Shown here one piece after another: positions 52,243 through 60,662 of a DNA stretch of 64,000 bases. A model generated the notes under the pieces. That model saw only the letters and a program-made list of their open reading frames with translations. It ran no database searches and was not told the DNA's origin. The DNA comes from Micromonospora marina. GTDB taxonomy: Bacteria; Actinomycetota; Actinomycetes; Mycobacteriales; Micromonosporaceae. Both the position numbers and the translations under genes were made by a program. Each line of letters begins with the position of its first letter. Within the stretch, counting starts at the first letter, position 1. The stretch covers positions 120,822 to 184,821 of the forward strand of contig NZ_FMCV01000009.1 in assembly GCF_900091565.1 (NCBI RefSeq). Reading direction: 5' to 3'.

Positions 52243-53071
52243 GCGTACGCCGAGGCGGGCGACCCCGCCGCGCTCGGCGCGCTCGTCACCGCCGACCTCC
52301 AGTCCGTGAACGGCGACCTGCACCTGCGGCTCAAGCACCACGAACAGCCGCTGTCCGACAAGGCCGACGACCCGACCGGGGAGCACTTCGCGCGCCTCGC
52401 CGCGCTCGGCATGGGCGGCGTGACCCGGGTGCAACGGCTGCCCGGCAACGTCGGGCTGCTGGAGATCAAGCCGTACGTGTTCCCGCCCGACCTGGCCGGC
52501 GACGCGCTGACCGCCGCGCTGCGGCTGCTCGCCGGCACCGACGCGCTCCTGCTCGACCTGCGCGGCACCGAGGGCGGCAGCCCGGACGGCGTGGCCCTGA
52601 TCTGCGGCTGGTTCTTCGCCGAACCGACGCACCTGCACACCATGCACGAACGCTCCGGCGTTACCCGCCAGTCCTGGAGCGCCGCCTGGCTGCCGGTCAG
52701 CCGCTACGCGCCGGACAAGCCGGTCCACGTCCTCACCGGCCCCGCCACGTTCTCCGGCGGCGAGGAACTGGCGTACGACCTTCAGCAGTTCGGCCGCGCC
52801 ACAGTGGTCGGTGAGCCGACCCGCGGTGGCGCGCACCCCCGCATCGGGCACCGGCTGCACCGCACCTGGAACGGACGGTGCCGGTGGCCCGGCCCGTACA
52901 GCGGCGAGCGGCACCAACTGGGAGGGCTGCGGCGTCGCCCCGGACGTGGCGACCCCGGCCGACCGGGCACGCGACGTCGCGTACCGCCGGAACCTGGAAG
53001 CGCTGCTGGCGGCAGACCCGGACCGGCCGGCGGCGGCCGAGCAGCGGACGGCCCTCGCCGCCCTGGGCTGA
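52243..53071 (+). pseudogene. S41-type peptidase, 5'-truncated and frameshifted
   Basis: The readable part starts with G-D-P-A-A-L-G-A-L-V-T-A-D-L-Q-S-V-N-G-D-L-H-L-R-L, which in S41/IRBP-like proteases follows an N-terminal domain missing here. The catalytic region is recognisable (T-G-P-A-T-F-S-G-G-E-E, then G-E-P-T-R-G-G). At about 52860 and 52900-52905 two one-base shifts are needed to reach S-G-T-N-W-E-G and the last helix, which ends at 53071. It is very likely non-functional. Confidence 0.75.
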
Positions 53072-53081
53072 ACCGCGCGGG

Positions 53082-54587
53082 TCAGGACCAGTCCTCCGCC
53101 GGGGCCGGGTCCGGCGGCGCGGCGGCCGTGCCGGGCGGCCCGCCGTGCGTCCACGGCGTCTCCTCCGCCGCCGGGAACGCGCCGCCCGGCAGGAAACCGT
53201 CGGACAGGCCGGTCAGGCAGATCCGCTCACCCACCTCGGGCACGCTGCCGGGCGGCGCGGTCAGCCCCCGGCCCATCCCGCCGGACAGTTCGAGCACCAC
53301 CTCGGTCTTGCCGTCGCCGCCGGGCGTCACGAACACGATCTTCGCCTTCTGCGCCGGGCGGGCCGGGGAGTACAGCGTCGCGCCCACCGGCATCGGCACC
53401 GGCTCGGTGGTGACCACCTGGATACGCGGGCGCAGCACCGGCCGCTTGCCGGAGTCGTCCACCCGCGCCGGGTCGGCGAGCGTCACCTCACCGACGAACG
53501 CCTCCCCGGACAGCCGGTGCTCGGCCATCACCAACGGATCGTCGTAGGCACGCTGCACCGCCCACGCGGTCGACGCCCGTTCCAGCCGCTGCAACCGCAG
53601 CGCCGCCGCCACCGCGCCGTCGCGCCGCGGCTGCGGGCCGCCCCCGGCGTCGACGTGCTCGGCGTGCGCGGTGAACGCGTCCCGGTCACCGGCCCACCGG
53701 CCGGTCACCCGCGCGCCGGCCGGCAGCGTCCGCAGCAGCCCGACACCGCGCCACATCAGCTCCCAGGTGGGCGCGAGCTGGCCACGCAACAGGCCGGCCA
53801 GCTCGTCGTACGCGGCCGCGCGGGCCGCCGGATCGCCCTCGGCCCGGGTGTACGCCTCGATCGCCGGGGCGAGCCGCCGGTTGTCGAAGTCCGGGTCGGT
53901 GGCCGGCCCGGCCGGCGGGCAGCGTGCCGGATCCTCGGCGCGGGCCGCCGCCTCGGCGCCGGTCAGCCCGGCCGGCGGTTCCAGCCAGCCCAGCACCGCC
54001 GGCAGGTGCAGATCCTCCACCACGCTCTGCCCGGTCGCCCAGTGCAACGTCAGCGCATCGGTGAGCGCCAGCAGCGCCGACGAGCCCGGTTGCTCGGCGC
54101 GCTCGGCGAAGAACGTCAGCCACCGGCCGAGCAGCGGCACCGACTGGTGCACCGGATAGTCGCCGTCGGTCCGGCGGAACCGGGTCGAGCGGCCGAACAA
54201 CCGCAGGAACGTGATCCCGGCCGGATTCGGCACCAGCAGTTGCGGCGCGTCGGCGTACCGGTGACGGACGTCGCGGCCCCGGTCCACCGGCACCGCCTCG
54301 GTCAGGTCGCGGAACTCGTCCAGGTACGGCAGCACGACCCCGGCCAGTTCGGCGGCGAACGCGAACCGCTGGTCCCGGTTGCGCGGCTGCGGCACCACCA
54401 GCAGCCGGGCCTCGTCGGGCGCGGCGCCGACCATCGCGGCGAGCGGGGCGTTCGCCTCACCGGCCAGCGCGAGCGGCACCAGCACCAGCGGCCGGTCCGA
54501 CAGATGCAGGTGGCGGACCGTGGCCACCGGTTGGGCCCGCCCCGCGGCGACCGCCTGCGCCCGGGCGAGCGCGCGCAGCGTACTCAC
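53082..54587 (-). CDS. Large unknown protein paired with an Fe-S nuclease
   Basis: 501 residues from GTG 54587. Arginine/proline-rich with mixed alpha-beta segments, no membrane helix, no signal, no known motif. The C-terminal part has a P-G-G-D-G-K-T-E-V-V-L-E-L-S-G-G-M-G-R-G glycine-rich region. It is tied to the upstream nuclease: the two are linked by a tandem 41-bp duplication that leaves a 14-codon mini-frame between them, so translation is probably coupled. I suggest a DNA-binding or target-recognition partner, as inference only. Confidence 0.7.
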   Translation of the reverse strand: MSTLRALARAQAVAAGRAQPVATVRHLHLSDRPLVLVPLALAGEANAPLAAMVGAAPDEARLLVVPQPRNRDQRFAFAAELAGVVLPYLDEFRDLTEAVPVDRGRDVRHRYADAPQLLVPNPAGITFLRLFGRSTRFRRTDGDYPVHQSVPLLGRWLTFFAERAEQPGSSALLALTDALTLHWATGQSVVEDLHLPAVLGWLEPPAGLTGAEAAARAEDPARCPPAGPATDPDFDNRRLAPAIEAYTRAEGDPAARAAAYDELAGLLRGQLAPTWELMWRGVGLLRTLPAGARVTGRWAGDRDAFTAHAEHVDAGGGPQPRRDGAVAAALRLQRLERASTAWAVQRAYDDPLVMAEHRLSGEAFVGEVTLADPARVDDSGKRPVLRPRIQVVTTEPVPMPVGATLYSPARPAQKAKIVFVTPGGDGKTEVVLELSGGMGRGLTAPPGSVPEVGERICLTGLSDGFLPGGAFPAAEETPWTHGGPPGTAAAPPDPAPAEDWS

Positions 54588-54660
54588 GCGGGGTGTCCGG
54601 CGAAGGCGTCGGCGCGCAGCGTACTCATGCGCTCTGTCCGGCGAGGGCGTCGGCGCGCAG
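54579..54660 (-). repeat. Tandem 41-bp duplication at a gene junction
   Basis: Units 54579-54619 and 54620-54660 are near-identical, each containing CTGCGCGCCGACGCC and TGAGTACG in minus-strand reading. Each unit holds the end of one gene and the start of the next. The duplication creates ATG 54628, overlapping the nuclease stop, and a 14-codon frame whose stop overlaps the GTG at 54587. Confidence 0.85.
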
Positions 54661-55695
54661 GCGCGCGGCGGCCCGCAGCAGCGCGGCGGCCTCCGCCTGC
54701 TCCGGCTCCGGCGCGGCCACGCCCCCGGCGAGCGCCAGCACGTCGGCGACGTCCTCGACGCCGCCCAGCGCCTCACGGACCGGCCGGCCCAGCGCGCCGG
54801 TCTGCCCGCGCGCCTCGTGCCGGCAGAAGTACGCCAGCTCACAGGCGGCCAGGCAGTCGGGCGCGTAACGCGCGGGCACCCGGTGCAGCGCGGCGGCGAG
54901 CGCGGCCGGATCGGCCGCCGGGTCGACCGTGAACCCGACCGGTACGGCGGCGAGCAGCTCCTCGACCCGGGCCATCCGGGCCAACTGGCGGCGCAGCACC
55001 AGCAGTTGCCGGCGAACGTCGAGCAAGCTGGCCACCGGATGGTTGGCGAAGTCACGTGGGCAGACCAGCACCACCTCGTGCGACACCAGCTCCGGGTCGC
55101 GTCCCCCGGCGGCGAGCAGCTCGCGCAGCGCCAGCACGTAGACGGCGGACTGGATCGCGGCGGCGGCGACCTTGCCCGGGTCGGCCTGCCCGTCGATCAC
55201 CGGAAACGACTTGATCTCCACGACGTGGAACCGGCCCGCCAGCCGGGCGGCGACCAGGTCCGGTTCCAGGTGCACCCGGGTACCGGCCACGTCCAGGCCG
55301 AGCAGCGGGTGGTCGAACAACGCCGGGCCGTCGCCGCTGGCGGTCAGCGCCGCCCGCGAGCGTTCCGGCCGGTCGTCGTCGGCGCCGAGATCGGTCCAGG
55401 TCGCGCCGTCCGGCACCGGTACGCCGAGCCGCTCCGCGACCAGGCGCAGCAACTCCGTCCCGCCGTCGGCCTTGACCTGGGCCTCGAACGCGTTGCCGCG
55501 AGTGATCGCGAAGCGGGACTGGCCGAACCTCGCCGGGAAACCGAGCTGCTCGGCGAGCGCCGGCTTGTCGACGCCGGCGCTGTCCAGGACGGCGCGACGG
55601 GTACAGCCGGGGTTGCCGGTCAGCGCGGCGATGGTCCGGGCGTTGTGCCGCCGGGGCGGCCCGCCACCCCTGATCTGCGCCAGCCGATCTTCCAC
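54625..55695 (-). CDS. PD-(D/E)XK nuclease with predicted Fe-S cluster (AddB/Cas4-like)
   Basis: 356 residues from GTG 55695. An early N-P-G-C-T-R-R gives the first cysteine; the nuclease core has H-L-E-P-D-L-V-A-A-R followed by V-V-E-I-K-S-F (E/P-D ... E-x-K). Near the C-terminus is C-L-A-A-C-E-L-A-Y-F-C-R (C-x3-C-x5-C). One cysteine before and three after the nuclease core is the layout of Fe-S nucleases such as AddB, Dna2 and Cas4. TACACT lies seven bases before the GTG; part of it comes from the 58-bp repeat, so the gene may be leaderless. The next gene is coupled to it. Confidence 0.75.
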   Translation of the reverse strand: MEDRLAQIRGGGPPRRHNARTIAALTGNPGCTRRAVLDSAGVDKPALAEQLGFPARFGQSRFAITRGNAFEAQVKADGGTELLRLVAERLGVPVPDGATWTDLGADDDRPERSRAALTASGDGPALFDHPLLGLDVAGTRVHLEPDLVAARLAGRFHVVEIKSFPVIDGQADPGKVAAAAIQSAVYVLALRELLAAGGRDPELVSHEVVLVCPRDFANHPVASLLDVRRQLLVLRRQLARMARVEELLAAVPVGFTVDPAADPAALAAALHRVPARYAPDCLAACELAYFCRHEARGQTGALGRPVREALGGVEDVADVLALAGGVAAPEPEQAEAAALLRAAARLRADALAGQSA

Positions 55696-55703
55696 CCGAT
55701 GAA

Positions 55704-55761
55704 GTGTAAGGAAGGGCCCCTTGTTAACGCCTCCGGTAGAGGAAGGGGCCCTTTTTAACAC
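55704..55761 (-). repeat. 58-bp palindromic repeat, copy 2
   Basis: Minus-strand reading: GTGTTAAAAAGGGCCCC at the start, CTCTACCGGAGGCGTTAA in the centre and GGGGCCCTTCCTTACAC at the end. It lies nine bases upstream of the nuclease start and supplies TACAC of its possible -10 box. Confidence 0.92.
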
Positions 55762-56163
55762 GGCGGCCAGACCCGCGCGGGGGCCGCCACCAGCGTCGGC
55801 CCCGTTTCGGTCGGTGACCGGCCAGGGGCCCGGCACGGTAGGGCGAGGAGCGAGCAACCCGCCATGGTCCTCCGGTTCGATGCCGGGATCGGGCCGCTGC
55901 GGGCGTTCGGCCGGTCGGCGCAGCACCCGGGCGTATCCGTCTTCGATGCGACGGATCGCCGCACGGGTACGGGCGTCGACGCGCGGGGGCGAGCGATCGG
56001 CCGGGCCGGGGTCGGCTGCCGCGGTTCCCGGGAACGCCTACCCGGCGTCGGCCTTTCGTCGTGGTGTGCCGATGACGCCGTCTCGCCCGCGGCGGACCGC
56101 GACCGCGTCGACCAAGTCGGCCGTGGCGGCGTACCGGATGGCCCGGCTGACCGCGCCACCCGG
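55762..56163. other. No confident gene (402 bp)
   Basis: All frames are open because of base composition. Two minus-strand stretches have a protein-like look (near 56090, A-I-R-Y-A-A-T-A-D-L-V-D-A-V; near 55930, T-R-A-A-I-R-R-I-E-D-G-Y-A-R-V-L), but they lie in different frames without starts. This may be a decayed gene between the two repeats. Confidence 0.3.
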
Positions 56164-56339
56164 TCAGCGGCCGGAGCGGTTCCAGGGCGAGCGCGGGGAC
56201 TGCGCTCCCGCCAGCGGACGACGCCGGCGGCGGTGCCGGCGCCCGGGCGCGCAGGGCGGACGGGCAGCGGTGTGCACCGGCGGGGCGACCGGGGTGGCCG
56301 GCGGGCGGCCGATCAGCCAGCAGAGGAAGCGGGTCATGG

Positions 56340-56573
56340 TCAGCCGACCGGGAGGCGCTCGGCCTCGGCACGGGAGACGTCGTACTCGGCGCCGCAGAAC
56401 GTGCACTGCTGCGCGTACCGGGTGCGCAACGGGATCAGCGGGATGAAGAAGAGGCTGAACTTGGTGACCCGGCGGGAGATCACCTGGGCGGCCTGGTTGC
56501 CGCAGTTGCGGCAGACCTCGGTGACGACGCCGGACCGGACGACCTTGGTCCGCAGCCCGAAGATGAAGAACAT
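56340..56573 (-). CDS. Zinc-ribbon domain protein
   Basis: 77 residues from ATG 56573. Two cysteine pairs, V-C-R-N-C-G and C-T-F-C-G-A, make a zinc ribbon, separated by a hydrophobic segment (F-F-I-P-L-I-P-L). The start M-F-F-I-F-G-L-R-T-K is typical of small actinobacterial zinc-ribbon proteins of unknown role. The 58-bp repeat copy 3 begins 27 bases upstream of its start. A 57-codon frame on the same strand (56164-56337) begins right after it but looks doubtful. Confidence 0.75.
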   Translation of the reverse strand: MFFIFGLRTKVVRSGVVTEVCRNCGNQAAQVISRRVTKFSLFFIPLIPLRTRYAQQCTFCGAEYDVSRAEAERLPVG

Positions 56574-56599
56574 CGCCCGGCATTACCCACCCGGGGCTC

Positions 56600-56657
56600 G
56601 TGTTAAAAGGGGCCCCCTCCTCTACCGGAGACGTTAAGAGGGGGCCCTTCCTTACAC
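56600..56657 (+). repeat. 58-bp palindromic repeat, copy 3
   Basis: Plus-strand reading: GTGTTAAAAGGGGCCCCC, the centre TCTACCGGAGACGTTAAG, and GGGGGCCCTTCCTTACAC. It lies immediately after the stop (56659) of a broken SRPBCC gene, opposite in orientation to copies 1 and 2. Confidence 0.92.
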
Positions 56658-56658
56658 C

Positions 56659-56799
56659 TCAAGCGAGCCAGATCGGCTTCCAGTCCCTCGGAGTCGGTGA
56701 TCGAGGTCCACACCTTGTCCATCGGCGCGTCGTCAGGGCCCGGCGGACGGTCACCACCGGGGCGGCGAGGCGGGCGCGGACGGCCATCGGCTCAGTCAT
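56659..56799 (-). pseudogene. SRPBCC (AHSA1-like) gene remnant
   Basis: ATG 56799 overlaps the regulator stop by eight bases, as in ordinary ArsR-SRPBCC operons. The first ~20 residues (M-A-V-R-A-R-L-A-A-P-V-V-T-V) look right; after about 56735 the sense continues in another frame (M-D-K-V-W-T-S-I-T-D-S-E-G-L) and ends at the 58-bp repeat. Only 46 codons remain of ~150 expected. Confidence 0.6.
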
Positions 56800-57370
56800 G
56801 CTTGTCGCCTTTCGGGTAGCAGGCCACGGCGAGTTTGAACGCGTCTCCTTCGGCGCCGCCGTAGCGCGTGAACAGGTCCTGCAACGTCGTCTGCAGGTCG
56901 TGCAGGAACTCCTGCCGCCGCTCGGCGGGCACCCGGATCTCACCGGAGACGCCGATGGACGGCAGTTCGGGGGCGGTGCGGTCGAGCGCGGCGATGTCGG
57001 CCTGGACCTCCTTTATGAGGTCGAGCAGGTAGCCCAGGCTCAGCTCGTCGCGGACCCGGCGCGTGCCGCCGATGCGGCCGACGAGCCGGGGCGAGAGCCA
57101 GTACGACCGGGCGACGGCCTGGTAAATGCCCTCGGTGATGCCGCGGACCTGCCGCTGCGCCACCTGCTCGGCCAGCCCGGCCGCGACGAACTGCTTGACG
57201 TGGTAGGACGCGCTGCGGCGTCTACTCCAGCCGGGCCGCGACCTCGGTGCAGGTGCGGGGCTCGGCGAGTCGCCGCAGCACCTTGATGGCGCTGCGGCTT
57301 GAGCAGGACTTCGGCCTGTTCGCGCTGTTCCAGGTGCAGGACGTCTTTCTTGGCGAGCTTTGTCGATGAC
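56792..57370 (-). pseudogene. ArsR-type regulator with at least two frameshifts
   Basis: Three consecutive frames together spell one regulator: K-D-V-L-H-L-E-Q-R-E-Q-A-E-V-L-L-K-P (to ~57305), then I-K-V-L-R-R-L-A-E-P-R-T-C-T-E-V-A-A-R-L (to ~57225), then S-Y-H-V-K-Q-F-V-A-A-G-L-A-E-Q and on to the stop at 56792. No start codon is visible. It would have controlled the SRPBCC gene; both are dead. Confidence 0.7.
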
Positions 57371-57377
57371 TTCGACG

Positions 57378-57404
57378 AAAGGCCGCGCGGTCCGCGCGGC
57401 CTTT
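57378..57404. terminator. Hairpin terminator after the lipid operon
   Basis: A perfect 12-bp stem, AAAGGCCGCGCG (57378-57389) with CGCGCGGCCTTT (57393-57404), and a three-base loop. It sits 15 bases past the stop at 57420 on the minus strand. Confidence 0.85.
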
Positions 57405-57419
57405 CACCGGTACGTCGCG

Positions 57420-58763
57420 TCAGGGCGTCCAGTCCGGACGCAGCGGGTACCCGTTCACCCCTTCCGGGCCGTTGTGCGTGGCGAGCACGTGATGCAACTG
57501 GATGCCGTTGCGCTCGAACGCCAGCCGGGAGCCCGCCATGTAGAGCCCCCACACCCTGGCGGTGCCCGGCCCGACCTCGCCGACGCAGAAGTCCCAGTGC
57601 TCGACCAGGTTGCGGCACCAGCCGGCGAGCGTCAGCGCGTAGTGCTGCCGCAGGTTCTCCTCGTGGTGCACCTCGAACCCGGCGTCGTGGATCTCGCTGA
57701 TCAGCCGGCCCGGACCGGCCAGCTCGCCGTCGGGAAAGACGTACCTGTCGATGAACACGCCGGAGCGGTGCGGCGCCCGGTTGTCGGCCCGGGTGATGCA
57801 GTGGTTGAGCAGCCGCCCGCCGGGCTTGAGCCGGGAGCGCAGCGCACCGAAGTAGGCCGGGTAGTTGCGGACCCCGATGTGCTCGGTCAGCCCGATCGAG
57901 GAGATCGCGTCGAACTGCTCGTGCGGCGCGTCCCGGTAGTCCAGGTGGCGCACCTCGGCCAGTTCACTCAGCCCTTCCCGCTCGATCGCGGCCCGCGCCC
58001 AGTCGGCCTGCGCCCTCGACAGCGTCACACCGAGCGCCTTGACGCCGTACTCCCGGGCCGCGTGCCGGACCATGCCGCCCCAGCCGCAGCCCACGTCCAG
58101 CAGCCGCATTCCCGGCTTGAGTGCCAGTTTGCCGGCGACCAGGTCGTACTTGTTCCGCTGCGCCTCTTCGAGGGTGTCGCCGGGGCCGCGGAAGACCGCG
58201 CAGGTGTACGTCATGGACGGCCCGAGCACCTTCTCGTAGAAGGCGTTCGACACGTCGTAGTGGTGCGAGATCGCGGTGCTGTCCCGGGTACGCGAGTGAC
58301 GCAGGCCGGTCATCAGCCGCCGCCAGCGCGGCGACGCCTCCTGCGGCGGGGGCGGCGGCGGGCGCAGCCGTTCCCAGCCCAGGCCCCGGACCAGCGCGAG
58401 CGCCTCGCTCATCGCCGGGACGCGCAGCGGCACCCCGTCCTTGATCACCCGCAGCGCCTCGTACGGGTCGCCCGGGTGCACCCCCTCCAGCCCCAGGTCC
58501 CCGCTGACGTAGGCCCGGGCCATGCCCAGGTCGCCCGGCGCGGTGAGCAGGTAGGACAGGCCCCGCTCGGTGCGGATCGCCAGGGTGATCCCGGCGTCGG
58601 CCGAACCCACCGCGCTGCCGTCGTAGCCGGTGACCCGGACGGGCAGGTCGCCGGTGGTGACCGCGCGGACCACGTCCGCGACTGTCGGTCCGGTACGCCG
58701 CCCGCCCGCCGGCGGGCCGGCCGGGGTGCTCGCCGCCCCCGGTGTTCGGTCGGTCAGACTCAT
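57420..58763 (-). CDS. Fatty-acid C-methyltransferase (UfaA1/TmsB-like, cyclopropane synthase family)
   Basis: 447 residues, ATG 58763 overlapping the upstream stop by ATGA. SAM motif L-L-D-V-G-C-G-W-G-G near residue 225, cyclopropane-synthase marks H-H-Y-D-V-S-N-A-F-Y and M-T-Y-T-C-A-V-F, and E-H-I-G-V-R-N-Y-P. Together with the FAD oxidoreductase upstream it resembles the pair that makes 10-methyl branched (tuberculostearic-type) fatty acids: this enzyme adds a methylene to an oleoyl phospholipid. The N-terminal ~130 residues are less conserved. Confidence 0.85.
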   Translation of the reverse strand: MSLTDRTPGAASTPAGPPAGGRRTGPTVADVVRAVTTGDLPVRVTGYDGSAVGSADAGITLAIRTERGLSYLLTAPGDLGMARAYVSGDLGLEGVHPGDPYEALRVIKDGVPLRVPAMSEALALVRGLGWERLRPPPPPPQEASPRWRRLMTGLRHSRTRDSTAISHHYDVSNAFYEKVLGPSMTYTCAVFRGPGDTLEEAQRNKYDLVAGKLALKPGMRLLDVGCGWGGMVRHAAREYGVKALGVTLSRAQADWARAAIEREGLSELAEVRHLDYRDAPHEQFDAISSIGLTEHIGVRNYPAYFGALRSRLKPGGRLLNHCITRADNRAPHRSGVFIDRYVFPDGELAGPGRLISEIHDAGFEVHHEENLRQHYALTLAGWCRNLVEHWDFCVGEVGPGTARVWGLYMAGSRLAFERNGIQLHHVLATHNGPEGVNGYPLRPDWTP

Positions 58764-60145
58764 GCTCGGGATACCGCCTTCTCGTACAGTCCGGTGAGTC
58801 GGTGGTCCGGGTCGTAGCGGTCCTTCACGGCACGCCAGATGTCTCCGCCGTAGAGGCGGTCGAACTCGCCCCGGTCGTAGTACGCGTCGGAGTAGAGCGA
58901 CTTGTGGCCGCCCACCTCCGACACCATTCGCTCGATCTGGCGGTTGACGTCACCGTCGGCGGAGCCCGCCGCGATGGGCACGCTTCCCCAGAAGCCGATG
59001 TTCACATACGTTTCGCCCGGTCGGAGCGGATATAGCGGCCACGCCTTCGCCGACCCGGGACCGGACGGCTCCCGCAGCCGCAGCGGGCACAGCCACACCG
59101 GCGTCATGCCCACGTCCGCGGCGAACCAGCGCAGGAACTCGGGCGTGCGGCCGAGCGGAACCTCCACGTCCTGCACCACCCGCTCCCGGGCCGGGCGGCC
59201 CCGCCACCTGTCGACCCGGGCCGCCACCCGGTGCCGGTGCTCCAGCCGCACGATCCGGTGGTAGACGTCGCTGCGCCGGTAGCGCCGCGGCCACAGCCGC
59301 CGCACCACCGGGTGCTGCACCCCGAACGCCGCCGAGCACCAGAACCAGTCGGTGTCCCAGCGCCAGAGATAGTCGTACGCGGTGAGCGCGTCCCGGGTGC
59401 GCCGGCGCAGCGAGCGGTAGTAGATCTCCTGGCCGGTGTAGTCGGACGGGCCGTCGTCGGCCTCGTCGGTGAACGCGCCGAGCACGAGGTACGCCTCGCC
59501 GGGGCTGAACACCACCCCGTCCATGGCGTCGACCGGCTCCCCGCCCCAGGCACCCTTGGCGACCACCTCGCCGATCGCGTCGACCAGTTCCTCCAGCCGG
59601 GTGAACCGGATGTTGCGCAGCGACACGTGCCGGCCGATCGGTTGCAGCTCGATGCGCAGCCGGGTGGCGTAGCCGAGGCTGCCCAGCGAGTTCGGGAAGG
59701 CCCGGTGCAGGTCGGCGTGCTCGCCGTGGGGCCCTGTCGTGACGATCTCCCCCGCGCCGGTGAGCACGTCCATCTCCAGCACCGACTCGTGCGGCAGGCC
59801 GTTGCGGAAGGAGGTGGACTCGATGCCCAGACCGGTCACCGCGCCGCCCAGCGTGATGGTGCGCAACTGCGGCACGACCAGCGGCATCAGGCCGTACGGC
59901 AGCGTCGCGTCGACCAGATCCTCGTAGGTGCACATGCCCTGCACGTCGGCCGTGCGGGCGGCCGGGTCCACGGCGAGCACCCCGGTCAGGCCGCTCACGT
60001 CCAGCCCCGGCGTACGCGGCGCGGAGCGGGGCCGGAACAGGTTCGAGGTCTGCTTGGCCAGCCGTACGGGCTCCCCGGCGGGCACCGCGGCGTAGGAGCG
60101 CCGCAGCGTGTCCACCGCCCGTTCATGATCACGGACAGCGTGCAT
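58760..60145 (-). CDS. FAD-binding oxidoreductase (TmsA-like) for 10-methyl fatty-acid synthesis
   Basis: 461 residues from ATG 60145. A PCMH-type FAD domain is clear in the first half: V-D-P-A-A-R-T-A-D-V-Q-G-M-C-T-Y-E-D, P-Q-L-R-T-I-T-L-G-G-A-V and H-A-D-L-H-R-A-F-P-N-S-L-G-S-L-G. It should reduce the methylene intermediate made by the next gene to a methyl branch with NADPH. TAAGGT ends six bases before the ATG, so it may be leaderless. It forms a two-gene operon with the methyltransferase. Confidence 0.85.
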   Translation of the reverse strand: MHAVRDHERAVDTLRRSYAAVPAGEPVRLAKQTSNLFRPRSAPRTPGLDVSGLTGVLAVDPAARTADVQGMCTYEDLVDATLPYGLMPLVVPQLRTITLGGAVTGLGIESTSFRNGLPHESVLEMDVLTGAGEIVTTGPHGEHADLHRAFPNSLGSLGYATRLRIELQPIGRHVSLRNIRFTRLEELVDAIGEVVAKGAWGGEPVDAMDGVVFSPGEAYLVLGAFTDEADDGPSDYTGQEIYYRSLRRRTRDALTAYDYLWRWDTDWFWCSAAFGVQHPVVRRLWPRRYRRSDVYHRIVRLEHRHRVAARVDRWRGRPARERVVQDVEVPLGRTPEFLRWFAADVGMTPVWLCPLRLREPSGPGSAKAWPLYPLRPGETYVNIGFWGSVPIAAGSADGDVNRQIERMVSEVGGHKSLYSDAYYDRGEFDRLYGGDIWRAVKDRYDPDHRLTGLYEKAVSRA

Positions 60146-60319
60146 GAGATCACCTTACGCTCGGGTACGACAAGTTCGTGGGATGTCCACGGTGGCCTTT
60201 CGACGACTCACCGACGACGCGCGCGTTACCTCCGCCACCGCCTGGCCGGTGCTCGCCCGAGCGGTGGCCGACGCGCGCAGCGGTGGCCGGTACGCGGCCA
60301 CCGGCATAGCGTGGAGGGC

Positions 60320-60604
60320 ATGCCGAAAGCCGTCTGGAACGACCTCGTCGTCGCCGAGAGCGACGACACCGTTGTGGTCGAGGGCAACCACTACTTCCCC
60401 CGTGCCGCGCTGCGCGACGACCTGATCCGCTCCTCCGACACCCACACGGTCTGCCCCTGGAAGGGCACGGCCTCCTACTACACGCTCGAACACGGCGGCG
60501 CCACCAGCCCGGACGCCGTCTGGTACTACCCCGAGCCCAAGCCGGAGGCGGAGATGGTCCGCGACCGCGTGGCGTTCTGGAAGGACGTCCGGGTCGTCGA
60601 CTGA
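60320..60604 (+). CDS. DUF427 family protein
   Basis: 94 residues from ATG 60320, GGAGGG just upstream. The DUF427 core is clear: V-V-E-G-N-H-Y-F-P, C-P-W-K-G-T-A-S-Y-Y and a final V-A-F-W. These small beta-rich proteins occur across actinobacteria and fungi; function is unproven. Confidence 0.9.
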   Translation: MPKAVWNDLVVAESDDTVVVEGNHYFPRAALRDDLIRSSDTHTVCPWKGTASYYTLEHGGATSPDAVWYYPEPKPEAEMVRDRVAFWKDVRVVD

Positions 60605-60662
60605 GCCACCGTGCCGCCGGGGCGACTGGCACCCGGCGGCCCCGGTGGGTCACTATGCCCCC

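Noticed and set aside
56164..56337. 57-codon frame after the zinc-ribbon gene
   Set aside because: It starts well (M-T-R-F-L-C-W-L-I-G) but becomes arginine/proline low-complexity; not enough to call a gene.
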